Shown: piece after piece, positions 35,801 to 44,970 of the stretch
Layout: each line of letters starts with the position of its first letter
How positions within the stretch are numbered: position 1 is the first letter of the stretch
Assembly (NCBI RefSeq): GCF_046127645.1
Contig: NZ_CP175919.1
Length of the DNA stretch: 64,000 nucleotides
Reading direction: 5' to 3' (one strand)
DNA from: Clostridium_F caseinilyticum
Lineage (GTDB): Bacteria; Bacillota; Clostridia; Clostridiales; Clostridiaceae
Position numbers and translations under genes: made by a program
The notes under the pieces: model-generated
Told to the model about the DNA's origin: nothing
What the model saw: the letters and a program-made list of their open reading frames with translations, nothing else
Databases searched by the model: none

Positions 35801-37027
35801 TTATTTATTTTTTATAAGAATATCATTTACTTTTAAAATTTTATCTGTATTAACTTTAAATATCATCTGAGCTGAAGGAGCAGATTCTATTTTATTATCA
35901 TTTTTATCTTTCATATTAGATGTGCTTATTTTAAATATAGGACCTTCTGGTCTTAAGACTTCTAACTCATCTCCATCTAACACTTTATTTCTTTGCTCTA
36001 TTATAGCTTCCATAGTTTCTTCATTAAATTCTCTTACAATACCTACAATATCACAGGTTCTAATATATGAAGAAGATTCATGTAACTGTTTATTGGGGTC
36101 ATTAAAATAAAAACCTGTAAAATATGCTCTGTGACTAGCTTTTTTCAAATAATCCATCCATCTTTCTTTAAAAGTATAGTTTTCTGGATCATCAAAATAA
36201 GCATCTATAGCTTCCCTATAAGCTTTAACTACTGAAGCTACATAAAAAGAACTTTTCATTCTTCCTTCTATCTTAAAAGAATCTATTCCACTTTGTACTA
36301 ACTCTGGTATGTGTTCTATCATACACATATCTTTTGAATTCATTATATAAGTTCCCTTATCGTCCTCAACTACAGGGAAATACTCTCCCTCTCTTTTTTC
36401 TTCCATTAAATAATATTTATATCTACAAGGTTGTGCACAAGCTCCTCTATTAGAATCTCTTCCTGTCATATAATTAGATAAAAGACATCTACCAGAATAA
36501 GACATACACATAGAACCATGCACAAAAGCTTCTAACTCACAATCTGGATCTATTTTTTCTCTTATAGTCTTTATTTCTTCTAAAGTCAATTCTCTTGCTA
36601 ATACAATTCTTTTAACTCCTTGTTTATACCAAAAATCTATAGTTTTAAAATTAACTGTATTTGCTTGAGTACTTAAGTGTACTTCTAAATTAGGTACTGA
36701 TTCTATTGAAGTCATAATGATTCCTGGATCTGAAACTATTATAGCATCCACATTAAACTCATATAATTTTTTTAAATATTCTTCTAATCCATTAAAATCT
36801 TCATTACGTGGAAAAACATTTATTGTAACATAAACCTTTCTTCCTCTATCATGAGCATATTTTATACCCTCTTGAAGCTGTTCATCAGTAAAATTATCCG
36901 CAAAAGCTCTTAAATTTAACTTACTTCCACCTAAATAAACCGCATCTGCTCCAAAATTTATAGCTGTTTTTAATTTTTCTAAATTTCCTGCTGGAGCTAA
37001 AAGTTCTGGTTTTTTTATATTAAGCAT
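35801..37027 (-). CDS. trhP: U32 family protein, tRNA wobble-uridine hydroxylation (TrhP type)
   Basis: The 408-residue protein belongs to peptidase family U32, whose members are now linked to RNA hydroxylation rather than proteolysis; TrhP uses prephenate to make 5-hydroxyuridine at tRNA position 34. The U32 signature is present (EAFVHGSMCMSYSGRCLLSN), with four conserved cysteines near 174, 181, 197 and 201 that could hold an Fe-S cluster. It overlaps trmR by eight codons or fewer and lies upstream of udk, matching B. subtilis trmR-trhP1-trhP2-udk, though only one trhP gene is present. Placement next to the methyltransferase strongly supports this reading. Confidence 0.88.
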   Translation of the reverse strand: MLNIKKPELLAPAGNLEKLKTAINFGADAVYLGGSKLNLRAFADNFTDEQLQEGIKYAHDRGRKVYVTINVFPRNEDFNGLEEYLKKLYEFNVDAIIVSDPGIIMTSIESVPNLEVHLSTQANTVNFKTIDFWYKQGVKRIVLARELTLEEIKTIREKIDPDCELEAFVHGSMCMSYSGRCLLSNYMTGRDSNRGACAQPCRYKYYLMEEKREGEYFPVVEDDKGTYIMNSKDMCMIEHIPELVQSGIDSFKIEGRMKSSFYVASVVKAYREAIDAYFDDPENYTFKERWMDYLKKASHRAYFTGFYFNDPNKQLHESSSYIRTCDIVGIVREFNEETMEAIIEQRNKVLDGDELEVLRPEGPIFKISTSNMKDKNDNKIESAPSAQMIFKVNTDKILKVNDILIKNK

Positions 37028-37676
37028 CCTCGTTCCTCCTTTTAGTTATAGCAATTCCATCTCCCATAGGTATAATTGAAGTTATAAAATTATCCTTGTC
37101 GCTTATCATATCCATATATTTTCTCATTCTTTTAACTATGGTTATCTTTCTTCTTATAACTAATTCATCATTAGCTACCATACCTCTAAAGAGCACATTA
37201 TCTGCTATTATGATTCCTTCTTTATTTAAAAGCTTTAAACAATAAGGTAAAAATTCATTATAATGTCCTTTTCCCGCATCCATAAAAATCATATCATACT
37301 TATCTTCTAAATTTTTAAGGACTTCTAGACAATCCCCTTGAATAATTTTTATTTTATCTTTAAAGCCATATCTTTCAATATTATTCTTTGCAATTTCAAT
37401 CATTTTATCATCGCGTTCAATGGTAGTAATTTTAGATCCTTCCTTTGAACTTAAACTCATAAATATTGAGGAGTATCCTATGGCTGTGCCTAACTCAAGT
37501 ATTTTTTTAGGTTTTTTTAAACTTATCATAAATTCTAAAAAATTAGCCACTTCTTTATGTATTATTGGAACAGAATTTTCTTTTGCATAATCTTCTAATT
37601 CCTTTAATACTCCTTTATTTTCTGGTATAAGATCCCTTATATATTTTTCCATATAATCATAGGCTACTTTGCTCAT
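37020..37676 (-). CDS. trmR: tRNA 5-hydroxyuridine methyltransferase
   Basis: TrmR methylates 5-hydroxyuridine to 5-methoxyuridine at the wobble position, acting after TrhP. The 218-residue protein has an O-methyltransferase fold with SAM motif ILELGTAIGYSS, DAGKGHYNEF (metal-binding Asp) and DNVLFRG. The ATG at 37676, five bases after GGAGG, is preferred to the upstream in-frame codon at 37688. Its stop overlaps the trhP start, implying coordinated synthesis of the two enzymes. Confidence 0.9.
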   Translation of the reverse strand: MSKVAYDYMEKYIRDLIPENKGVLKELEDYAKENSVPIIHKEVANFLEFMISLKKPKKILELGTAIGYSSIFMSLSSKEGSKITTIERDDKMIEIAKNNIERYGFKDKIKIIQGDCLEVLKNLEDKYDMIFMDAGKGHYNEFLPYCLKLLNKEGIIIADNVLFRGMVANDELVIRRKITIVKRMRKYMDMISDKDNFITSIIPMGDGIAITKRRNEDA

Positions 37677-37708
37677 ATTTACCTCCAATTTTAAATTAAT
37701 AATATATA

Positions 37709-37744
37709 AGGTGACCTTTTAATTTAAAATTATAATAGGTCACC
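37709..37744 (-). terminator. Hairpin between mltG and trmR
   Basis: AGGTGACCT/AGGTCACCT stem with an AT-rich loop, followed on the minus strand by TTATATATTATT. It is terminator-like with a weak tail, so partial readthrough into trmR is likely. Confidence 0.55.
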
Positions 37745-37758
37745 TGCAGCAAAATATA

Positions 37759-38790
37759 TTAATCTCCTTGAGTTTCTTTTTTAATTTTTAAAAACTCCTT
37801 ATAATCCTTTGTAAAATAATGCGTTCCATCATTCTTAGAAACAAAATACAAATAGTCTGTTTTTTCTGGATTCAGCGCTGCTTTTATGGAATTTTTACCT
37901 GGAGAACCTATAGGTCCTACAGGTAATCCTATATTTAAATAAGTATTATAGGGAGACTTTATTTTTAAGTCTTTATAATATAATTTATCTTTGTGGTATC
38001 CTAAGGCATACAATACTGTAGCACAGGATTCCATTTTCATTTTTTTGTCCATTCTATTATAAAATACAGATGCTACTTTACCTCTTTCGTCATTTTTTTC
38101 AGCCTCTTTTTCTATAACAGATGCCATATTAATTAATTTATCTATATCATTATCTTTAATTTTTATATTATCTTCTTTTTCTATTTCTTTAATAACATAT
38201 TTGAACCTATCTATCATCTTATCTATTATTTTATCCCCTGGCATACCTTTGAAAAACTCATAGGTATCTGGAAATAAATATCCTTCTAATGGATATTTTC
38301 TATTTTTATCTACTTTTATAAAAGAAGGAGTTTTATATTCTTTTATACTTTTTATAAAATCTTCTTTTTTTATTATTCCCTGTTTTTCTAACTTATTTCC
38401 TATCTCATCTATATTATACCCTTCTGGGATAGTAACTTTTACAGGTCTATTATCATATATACCTTCTTTTAAATTAAGTAATAAATCATAAGCATTTAAA
38501 TTAGAAGAAAATACATATTCTCCTGCTACTACCTTTTGAGGTGCTTGTACTTTCTTAATATAATTTTTTAATATTCTTTTACTTTTGATTTTTCCTTCTT
38601 TATCCATCTTCTCTATAACATCATCTAAATTCTGATCTTTGTCTACACTAATATCAACAACTTCATTTCCTTTTGATTTTAATGGAGCTTTCAAAATTTT
38701 TCTGTCATAATATTTAATATATACAAAACCAACAGCTACTAATAAAACTATAGTCATTAATAAAATGATTAGCCTGTTTTTATTATTCAT
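37759..38790 (-). CDS. mltG: Endolytic peptidoglycan transglycosylase MltG
   Basis: MltG cleaves nascent glycan strands at the membrane. Over 343 residues there is one N-terminal membrane segment (about 7-25), a LysM-like region, and the YceG domain with GYLFPDTYEF and the catalytic Glu in ASVIEKEAEKNDERGKVASVFYNRM, then SPYNTY and PIGSPGKNSIKAALNP. It heads the mltG-trmR-trhP-udk group, an order shared with Bacillus. Confidence 0.94.
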   Translation of the reverse strand: MNNKNRLIILLMTIVLLVAVGFVYIKYYDRKILKAPLKSKGNEVVDISVDKDQNLDDVIEKMDKEGKIKSKRILKNYIKKVQAPQKVVAGEYVFSSNLNAYDLLLNLKEGIYDNRPVKVTIPEGYNIDEIGNKLEKQGIIKKEDFIKSIKEYKTPSFIKVDKNRKYPLEGYLFPDTYEFFKGMPGDKIIDKMIDRFKYVIKEIEKEDNIKIKDNDIDKLINMASVIEKEAEKNDERGKVASVFYNRMDKKMKMESCATVLYALGYHKDKLYYKDLKIKSPYNTYLNIGLPVGPIGSPGKNSIKAALNPEKTDYLYFVSKNDGTHYFTKDYKEFLKIKKETQGD

Positions 38791-38817
38791 AAAATCACCA
38801 CCCCTAGGTTAATATAG

Positions 38818-38848
38818 ACAAACAACCAGCTCTACGCTAGTTGTTTGT
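38818..38848 (-). terminator. Terminator-like hairpin after typA
   Basis: ACAAACAACCAGC / GCTAGTTGTTTGT form a stem about 20 bp past the typA stop; the tail on the minus strand is weak. Confidence 0.6.
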
Positions 38849-38867
38849 TTAGAATTATAGTTCTTAT

Positions 38868-40694
38868 TTATTTTTTTCTTATTGTAGCTTTTCTTCTTAA
38901 TTCTGAATCTAATATTTTCTTTCTCATTCTTATATTCTTAGGAGTAACTTCAACTAATTCATCTGATGCTACAAATTCAAGGCATTCTTCTAGAGACATT
39001 TTTGTAACTGGAACTAATTTTAATGAATCATCGGCACCTGAAGATCTAGTGTTAGATAAATGTTTCTTTTTACATACATTAACATCTATATCTCCCATTC
39101 TAGAACATTGTCCTGCTACCATACCGCCATATACTGGAGTTCCTGGTTCTATAAATAATATTCCTCTTTCTTGAGCATTAAATAATCCGTAAGTTATTGC
39201 TTCACCTGATTCAAATACTACTAATGAACCTCTTGATCTTTCAGGTATTTCTCCTTTATATGCTTCATATTCATCTAATACATGATTCATTATACCATTA
39301 CCTTTTGTATCAGTCATGAATTCATTTCTAAATCCTATTAATCCTCTTGCTGGTATTTTAAACTCTAATCTAGTATAACCATTTATAGCTGAAGTCATAT
39401 TAACCATTTCAGCTTTTCTTGGTCCTAGTTTTTCCATAACTACGCCCATAAATTCTTCTGGTACATCTATAGTTAATTTTTCGATAGGTTCTAATTTTTT
39501 ACCATTTTCTTCTTTAAATATAACTGTTGGTTTTGAAACTTGGAATTCATATCCTTCTCTTCTCATAGTTTCTATTAATACAGATAAATGAAGTTCTCCT
39601 CTTCCACTTACTTTAAAGCATTCTGCTCTATCTGTATCTTCTACCCTTAAACTTACATTAGTTTCTAGTTCTTTTATAAGTCTATCTCTTAAATGTCTTG
39701 ATGTAACAAATTTACCATCTTGTCCTGCAAAAGGAGAATCATTAACCATAAAATTCATGCTTAATGTAGGTTCATCTATCTCTACGAAAGGAAGAGCTTC
39801 TGGTTCATTAACATCTGCTACAGTTTCACCTATATTAATATCTGGTATACCTGCTACAGCTACTATATCTCCTAATTTTGCTTCTTCTGTTTCTATTCTT
39901 GCTAAACCATCATAAACATATAATGATGATATTTTTACATTTTCTGTTTTTCCGTCTTTTCTTATCAAAGCTACTTGTTGGTTTTTCTTTACGCATCCTC
40001 TTTCTATCTTACCAATACCTATTTTACCTACATATTCGTTATAATCTATAGTAGTTACCAGCATTTGGAATGGCTTATTCACATGACCTTCTGGAGATTT
40101 AACATTTTTAACTATAGCTTCAAATAAAGGTTCCATATTGTCTGATTCATCTTCCATTTCATTTTTAGCTATACCATCTCTAGCAGAACAATATATTACT
40201 GGGAAATCTAATTGTTCATCATTAGCTCCAAGTTCTACAAATAAATCAAATATTTCATCTAAAACTTCTTCTGGTCTACCATCTGGCTTATCAATTTTAT
40301 TTATTACTACTATTGGTTTAAGATTAAGTTCTAAAGCTTTTTTAGTAACAAACTTTGTTTGTGGCATAGCCCCTTCATAAGAATCAACTACTAATAAAAC
40401 ACTGTCTACCATTTTTAGTACACGTTCAACTTCTCCTCCAAAATCCGCATGTCCTGGAGTATCTACTATATTTATCTTAATACCATTATAATTTACTGCA
40501 GTATTTTTAGATAATATAGTTATTCCTCTTTCTTTTTCTATGTCATTAGAGTCCATAACTCTTTCTTCTACCTTTTCATTGTCTCTAAAAACGTGGCTTT
40601 GTCTTAAAAGTGCATCTACAAGTGTTGTCTTACCGTGGTCAACGTGAGCAATTATAGCTACATTTCTAATGTCATTTCTAACAAATAAACTCAT
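38868..40694 (-). CDS. typA: Ribosome-associated translational GTPase TypA/BipA
   Basis: TypA is an elongation-factor-like GTPase that associates with ribosomes and supports assembly and stress or cold growth. At 608 residues it has G1 AHVDHGKT (17-24), the switch region ERGITILSKN, G3 DTPGHADFGGEVER and G4 NKIDKPD, followed by EF-G-like domains and the TypA-specific C-terminus. Preceded by CGGAGGAAAG-like Shine-Dalgarno sequence. It appears monocistronic. Confidence 0.97.
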   Translation of the reverse strand: MSLFVRNDIRNVAIIAHVDHGKTTLVDALLRQSHVFRDNEKVEERVMDSNDIEKERGITILSKNTAVNYNGIKINIVDTPGHADFGGEVERVLKMVDSVLLVVDSYEGAMPQTKFVTKKALELNLKPIVVINKIDKPDGRPEEVLDEIFDLFVELGANDEQLDFPVIYCSARDGIAKNEMEDESDNMEPLFEAIVKNVKSPEGHVNKPFQMLVTTIDYNEYVGKIGIGKIERGCVKKNQQVALIRKDGKTENVKISSLYVYDGLARIETEEAKLGDIVAVAGIPDINIGETVADVNEPEALPFVEIDEPTLSMNFMVNDSPFAGQDGKFVTSRHLRDRLIKELETNVSLRVEDTDRAECFKVSGRGELHLSVLIETMRREGYEFQVSKPTVIFKEENGKKLEPIEKLTIDVPEEFMGVVMEKLGPRKAEMVNMTSAINGYTRLEFKIPARGLIGFRNEFMTDTKGNGIMNHVLDEYEAYKGEIPERSRGSLVVFESGEAITYGLFNAQERGILFIEPGTPVYGGMVAGQCSRMGDIDVNVCKKKHLSNTRSSGADDSLKLVPVTKMSLEECLEFVASDELVEVTPKNIRMRKKILDSELRRKATIRKK

Positions 40695-40922
40695 ATTCTT
40701 TCCTCCAATTATTAAATTAAAAACTTATATATTTTATCTCACAGATAAGTACCATTAACCTATTACTATTAAATAAACGGCACTAAGTCCCGGATAATTT
40801 CACTAATACTTACACAAAACCATTACTTATCATAAAAATAATCTCTAAATAAATATTTTTAATAATTATTTCAAAATCTTTAAATAAATACTTTTAAGTA
40901 AAGCATCATTTACTCAAAAAAA

Positions 40923-40944
40923 TTGGATACCTCCTAGTATCCAA
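40923..40944. terminator. Hairpin with U-run in the typA-RNase J gap
   Basis: TTGGATAC CTCCTA GTATCCAA; on the minus strand it is followed by TTTTTTTGAG. It is the third hairpin after RNase J and may end longer readthrough transcripts or a small RNA. Confidence 0.75.
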
Positions 40945-41076
40945 CTTGGTTCACCTTATTATTTTAATATTATACTCAAAAAAAGTCAACTTATGTAGTA
41001 TATTAATTTATTTATCTAAAATTATATATACTATTTCATTAAACATTTTCATTATGTAATATTCTATATTTCTAAT

Positions 41077-41125
41077 AAAAATTTAATACAAAAAATTCTT
41101 TAATAATTTTTTGTATTAAATTTTT
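41077..41125. repeat. Perfect 21-bp A/T hairpin
   Basis: A perfect 21-bp inverted repeat (left arm 41077-41097, right arm 41105-41125, both A/T except a single C-G pair) with a seven-base loop. It could act in both directions as a terminator or an RNase III-type processing site. The surrounding 624-bp gap has no gene-like frame. Confidence 0.7.
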
Positions 41126-41206
41126 ATATTATTATTTGGCTTCTGCATTGAATAAAACACCTTATAGCAAAGTAATCTTGATTTCAAAAATATATAATTT
41201 TAAAAA

Positions 41207-41245
41207 GCTATGAATTTGAAATATTATATTTCTAAAATTCATAGC
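41207..41245 (-). terminator. Terminator after the RNase J gene
   Basis: GCTATGAATTT/AAATTCATAGC stem, followed on the minus strand by TTTTTAAAATT; 74 bp past the stop. Confidence 0.75.
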
Positions 41246-41318
41246 CTAAATTTCTAAAGTTATTATATATTAAAAAATTTTCAAAATTATTTTTATTGAA
41301 CTTTTTTAATATAATATA

Positions 41319-43028
41319 CTATATTTCCATAATAATTGGTAATATCATAGGTTTTCTCTTTGTTTTTTCGTATAAGAATCCTCTTAAAACATCTTTTATA
41401 TTTGTTTTAATTGCAGCCCATTCTGTAATATGATTTTTTTCACATTCTTCTAGAGCTTTTTTTACTAACTTTTTAGCTTCTTCCATTAGATCTTCTGATT
41501 CTCTTACATAAACAAAGCCTCTTGATATTATGTCAGGACCTGCAATAACAGAGCCTGAAACTTTTTCTATAGTAACAACTACTGTTAATATACCATCTTG
41601 AGATAAATGTTTTCTATCTCTTAATACTATATTTCCTACATCTCCTACACCTAATCCATCTACAAACACCTGACCTGACACTACAGAACCATTTTTTCTA
41701 ATACATTCTCTACTTACCTCTATAACATCACCTATATCTGAAACCATAACATGGTTTTCTGGCAATCCTAATTGACAAGCAAGTTCTCCGTGTTGTTTTA
41801 AATGTCTATATTCTCCATGAACAGGTATAAAATACTTAGGTCTTACTAATGTATGCATAAGTTTAAGTTCTTCCTGGCATGCATGACCAGATACATGAAT
41901 ATCTGCAAGTGTTTCATATATAACATCTGCACCTTTTTTAAATAACTGATTTATAACCCTAGATACCAATTTTTCATTACCTGGAATAGGTGTTGCAGAT
42001 ATAATTACCTTATCACCAGGCTTTATATTTACTTTTTTATGCTCTGAAGCTGCCATTCTTGAAAGAGCTGACATAGGCTCTCCTTGGCTTCCAGTAGTTA
42101 TAATAACTACTTGGTCGTCTGGATATTTATTTATAGCATCTATGCTTATAAATATATTTTTTTCTGCCTTTATATATCCAAGCTTCATAGCTACTTCCAT
42201 AATATTTTCCATACTTCTACCGGAAACTGCTACTTTTCTTTTAAATTTTTCAGCAGCTCTTATTATTTGTTGTATTCTATGAATATGAGATGCAAAAGTA
42301 GCAACAATTATTCTTCCTTTTACTCCTGAGAATATATTTAGAAAAGCTTCCCCTACAGTACTTTCTGACATGGTATAGCCTGGCCTTTCTACATTTGTAC
42401 TATCTGCCATCATAGCAATAACGCCACGTTTTCCCATTTCAGCAAATCTAGCTAAATCTGTAACATGACCATCTATAGGAGTATAATCTATTTTAAAATC
42501 CCCTGTATGGAGAATAACCCCTAAAGGTGTATGTATAGCTATAGCTACTGTGTCTGCTATACTATGACTAGTTCTTATAAATTCCACAGAAACATTTTGA
42601 AGTCTAATTATTTCCCTTGGTCTTATGCACTTTAACTCTACAGAGCTTAATAATCCATGTTCTTTCAATTTAGTTTCTACTATACCTAATGTAAGCTTAG
42701 TCCCATACACTGGTACATTTACTTCTCTCAAAACATAAGGTAATGCTCCTATATGGTCTTCATGACCATGAGTTAAAAATATTCCTTTTACTTTATTGAT
42801 ATTCTTTTTAAGATAAGTTATATCAGGAATAACTACATCTATTCCTAACATATCGTCGTCTGGAAATTTAAGGCCACAATCTATAACTACTATATCGTTT
42901 TTATATTCTATAACAGTTAAGTTTTTGCCAATTTCATTTAAGCCGCCTAAAGGAATAATCTTTACTTTATCCTTCTCCTTATCTTTTACTCTATCTTTTG
43001 GTTTATCTCTTTCTTTGTCCACTCGCAA
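41319..43028 (-). CDS. rnjA: Ribonuclease J
   Basis: RNase J is a zinc metallo-beta-lactamase-fold enzyme with 5'-exonuclease and endonuclease activity, central to mRNA decay and rRNA maturation in Firmicutes. The metal motif THGHEDH is near residues 86-92, followed by HTGDFKID, SGRSMENI, and HVSGHACQEEL with PVHGEYRH in the beta-CASP part. The catalytic core starts at about residue 23; before it is a highly charged tail made of Lys, Asp, Arg and Glu that most relatives lack. At 569 residues it is otherwise standard. Whether it is the J1 or J2 type is not clear, hence a tentative symbol. Confidence 0.93.
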   Translation of the reverse strand: MRVDKERDKPKDRVKDKEKDKVKIIPLGGLNEIGKNLTVIEYKNDIVVIDCGLKFPDDDMLGIDVVIPDITYLKKNINKVKGIFLTHGHEDHIGALPYVLREVNVPVYGTKLTLGIVETKLKEHGLLSSVELKCIRPREIIRLQNVSVEFIRTSHSIADTVAIAIHTPLGVILHTGDFKIDYTPIDGHVTDLARFAEMGKRGVIAMMADSTNVERPGYTMSESTVGEAFLNIFSGVKGRIIVATFASHIHRIQQIIRAAEKFKRKVAVSGRSMENIMEVAMKLGYIKAEKNIFISIDAINKYPDDQVVIITTGSQGEPMSALSRMAASEHKKVNIKPGDKVIISATPIPGNEKLVSRVINQLFKKGADVIYETLADIHVSGHACQEELKLMHTLVRPKYFIPVHGEYRHLKQHGELACQLGLPENHVMVSDIGDVIEVSRECIRKNGSVVSGQVFVDGLGVGDVGNIVLRDRKHLSQDGILTVVVTIEKVSGSVIAGPDIISRGFVYVRESEDLMEEAKKLVKKALEECEKNHITEWAAIKTNIKDVLRGFLYEKTKRKPMILPIIMEI

Positions 43029-43076
43029 ACTTCTTCCCTCCTTTTTCTTTTATGTTTTTATCATAGTTTTATTATT

Positions 43077-43529
43077 TTATTTTCCTTGACATTCCTTGCA
43101 GATACCGTAGAACTTTAAACTATGATTCTCTATTTTAAAATTATATTCTTTTTCAATATTTTCTTCTAAGTCTTCTAAAAAATCATCTTTAACTTCTATT
43201 ACTTTATTACACTTACTACATATTAAGTGATGGTGCTGATGATTTTCATCTGCATTTACTAACTCATATCTACTGCATCCATCATCTAGGTCTAATTTGT
43301 ATATAACGCCCATTTCTTCTAAGAGCTGTACTGTTCTATATACTGTTGCAAGACCTATTTCAGGGCATTCTTCTTTTACTAAATCATATACTTCTTCCGT
43401 AGTTAAATGGCTCCCCTCATGTCTTTTTATCATGTTTATAATTGCTCTTCTTTGAGGAGTTAACTTATATCCTTTAGATTTTAATTCTTCTTTTAACTTT
43501 TCAATTTCTTCTCTCTTAAAATCTGCCAC
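43077..43529 (-). CDS. fur: Fur family transcriptional regulator
   Basis: This 150-residue Fur family repressor has a winged helix (YKLTPQRRAIINMI, TTEEVYDLVKEECPEIGLATVYRTVQLLEEMGVI) and a metal-binding dimer domain. Structural zinc cysteines are at about 104/107 and 144/147; a His cluster (HQHHH) lies at 97-101 and DDGCSRYEL precedes it. Glu rather than Asp at the positions that distinguish PerR (about 89 and 112) makes an iron-type Fur more likely than PerR. The gene is 127 bp downstream of the DUF1292 gene and 48 bp upstream of RNase J. Confidence 0.9.
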   Translation of the reverse strand: MADFKREEIEKLKEELKSKGYKLTPQRRAIINMIKRHEGSHLTTEEVYDLVKEECPEIGLATVYRTVQLLEEMGVIYKLDLDDGCSRYELVNADENHQHHHLICSKCNKVIEVKDDFLEDLEENIEKEYNFKIENHSLKFYGICKECQGK

Positions 43530-43656
43530 TTTTCATTCCACCTTTAACTACTTTATTTTAATATAAGTTTAATACAGTATAATCCTATTGTCAATTGATA
43601 ATCTTTATCTTTAACTTGCAAATTTTATTTTTTATCTTATTTTCAAAATTAATTTT

Positions 43657-43914
43657 TTACTCTTCTTCTGAAAATAACAACTCATAAGCTTCTGCTACCA
43701 TATTGAATTCTTCATCCTCTTCTACTGGTACTAAAACTTCTTCACCATTGTCATTATTATCTATTCTAAGAGCTATAGCATCATCCACTTCTTCATCTTT
43801 TGGAACTACAACTACATACTCTTTATCTTCTATATCAAGTTTTGTTATTACCTCAAATTCAGTTTCTTTTCCTTCTTCATCTGTTAGCGTTATTGTATTT
43901 ACGTTATTATCCAT
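43657..43914 (-). CDS. DUF1292 family protein (YrzB-like)
   Basis: This is an 85-residue, highly acidic protein of the DUF1292 family, found next to ruvX and ireB in Firmicutes. Characteristic are the start (NTITLTDEEGKETEFEVI) and the YVVVVP and ALRI segments, with an Asp/Glu-rich second half ending FSEEE. Function is unknown. It starts 13 bp after ruvX, so the ireB-ruvX-DUF1292 order of Bacillus (yrzL-yrrK-yrzB) is kept. Confidence 0.9.
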   Translation of the reverse strand: MDNNVNTITLTDEEGKETEFEVITKLDIEDKEYVVVVPKDEEVDDAIALRIDNNDNGEEVLVPVEEDEEFNMVAEAYELLFSEEE

Positions 43915-43927
43915 TTCATTTTCCTCC

Positions 43928-44341
43928 TTATTTTGACAAACTATCTAAATATCCTTGTAATATATAAGTAGCAGCTATTTTATCCACTATTTTTTTTCTC
44001 TTTGCTCGAGATAAATCCGCTTCAAGCATAGCTTTAGTAGCAGCTACAGTTGTTAATCTTTCATCCCACATTTTTATTTCAATATTAACATACTCTTTTA
44101 TTGAGTCACATAATTCAAGAACTTTCTCACTTTGTGGTCCTAATGTTCCATTCATGTTTTTAGGAAGTCCTGACACTATAGTGTCTACTTCATACTTATC
44201 ACATATTTTTTTTATTTCTTCCAAATCATACGCTTCACTTTTTCTTCTTATAGTTGTAATTCCTTGAGCTGTAAAACCTAGTGGATCACTTATAGCAACT
44301 CCAATAGTTCTATCACCTATATCTAGTCCTAATATTCTCAT
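43928..44341 (-). CDS. ruvX: Holliday junction resolvase-like protein YqgF/RuvX
   Basis: This RNase H-fold nuclease family protein (137 residues) has been linked to Holliday junction resolution and to pre-16S rRNA processing. The motifs MRILGLDIGDRTIGVAISD, SGLPKNMNGTLGP, WDERLTTVAA and DKIAATYILQGYLDS include the expected acidic active-site residues. AGGAGAG lies close before the ATG, and a CTCCCAT...ATGGGAG hairpin is in the leader at 44372-44388. Confidence 0.94.
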   Translation of the reverse strand: MRILGLDIGDRTIGVAISDPLGFTAQGITTIRRKSEAYDLEEIKKICDKYEVDTIVSGLPKNMNGTLGPQSEKVLELCDSIKEYVNIEIKMWDERLTTVAATKAMLEADLSRAKRKKIVDKIAATYILQGYLDSLSK

Positions 44342-44575
44342 ATATCTCTCCTAAGTATTGTATTTATATAAATCTCCCATCTAATGGGAGCAGGTTGTTA
44401 ATAATCTTAAATAATATATTTATATTATTTTTTATAATTTTATATTTCTCTATTACTAATATTTAAAATATAAAAAATTAATTTTAAATGACTATTCCAG
44501 AGAAGTCACTTAAATCAAATTATATGTAATTAAAATTTAATTCTTGTATTTATGTATTATTTCCATATTTAAAAT

Positions 44576-44597
44576 AAAAATGCCCTAAAGGGCACTT
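44576..44597 (-). terminator. Terminator after ireB
   Basis: TGCCC TTTA GGGCA stem, then TTTTTATTTT on the minus strand, directly after the ireB stop. Despite it, ireB and ruvX are usually neighbours, so ruvX may rely on its own promoter in the 263-bp gap. Confidence 0.85.
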
Positions 44598-44604
44598 TTA
44601 TTTT

Positions 44605-44856
44605 TTAATTTATCCCTAAATATGATTTTATTACTTCCTCTAGTATTTCATCTCTTTCTAGCTTTATAACTAAAGATCTCGCTCCATTATAATTAGTTAT
44701 ATAAGTTGGGTCACCAGAGATCAAATATCCAACTAGTTGATTTACTGGGTTATAACCTTTTTCTAATAAAGAATTGTAAACTTTTGTAAGTATTTCTTTT
44801 GTTAATGTTTTTTTATTTTCTACAGGATCAAATTGTATTGTTTTATCTCCACTCAT
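44605..44856 (-). CDS. ireB: IreB family regulatory phosphoprotein (DUF965, YrzL)
   Basis: This 83-residue protein matches IreB, a small substrate of the PASTA kinase IreK in Enterococcus that affects cephalosporin resistance. Conserved features are the N-terminal DKTIQFDPVE with the phosphorylatable Thr region, YNSLLEKGYNPVNQLVGYLISGDPTYIT and NGARSLVIKLERDEILEELV-like end. It follows alaS as in other Firmicutes. The role in this organism is inferred from the family. Confidence 0.92.
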   Translation of the reverse strand: MSGDKTIQFDPVENKKTLTKEILTKVYNSLLEKGYNPVNQLVGYLISGDPTYITNYNGARSLVIKLERDEILEEVIKSYLGIN

Positions 44857-44970
44857 TTTATCACCTTCCTATACAATCTTTAAGGATTGCAACTTTATAT
44901 GGAGCAACCAATATTTAAGTTTTTTTATGTTCTTTAATTATATTATAAGACATATTTATTAAAAAGTATA

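Noticed and set aside
43077..43529. PerR rather than Fur
   Set aside because: The Asp residues typical of the PerR regulatory site are Glu here (about 89 and 112), which favours Fur, although sequence alone is not final.
44372..44388. Terminator in the ruvX leader (CTCCCAT...ATGGGAG)
   Set aside because: No U-run follows the stem on the minus strand; it is kept only as a leader hairpin note.
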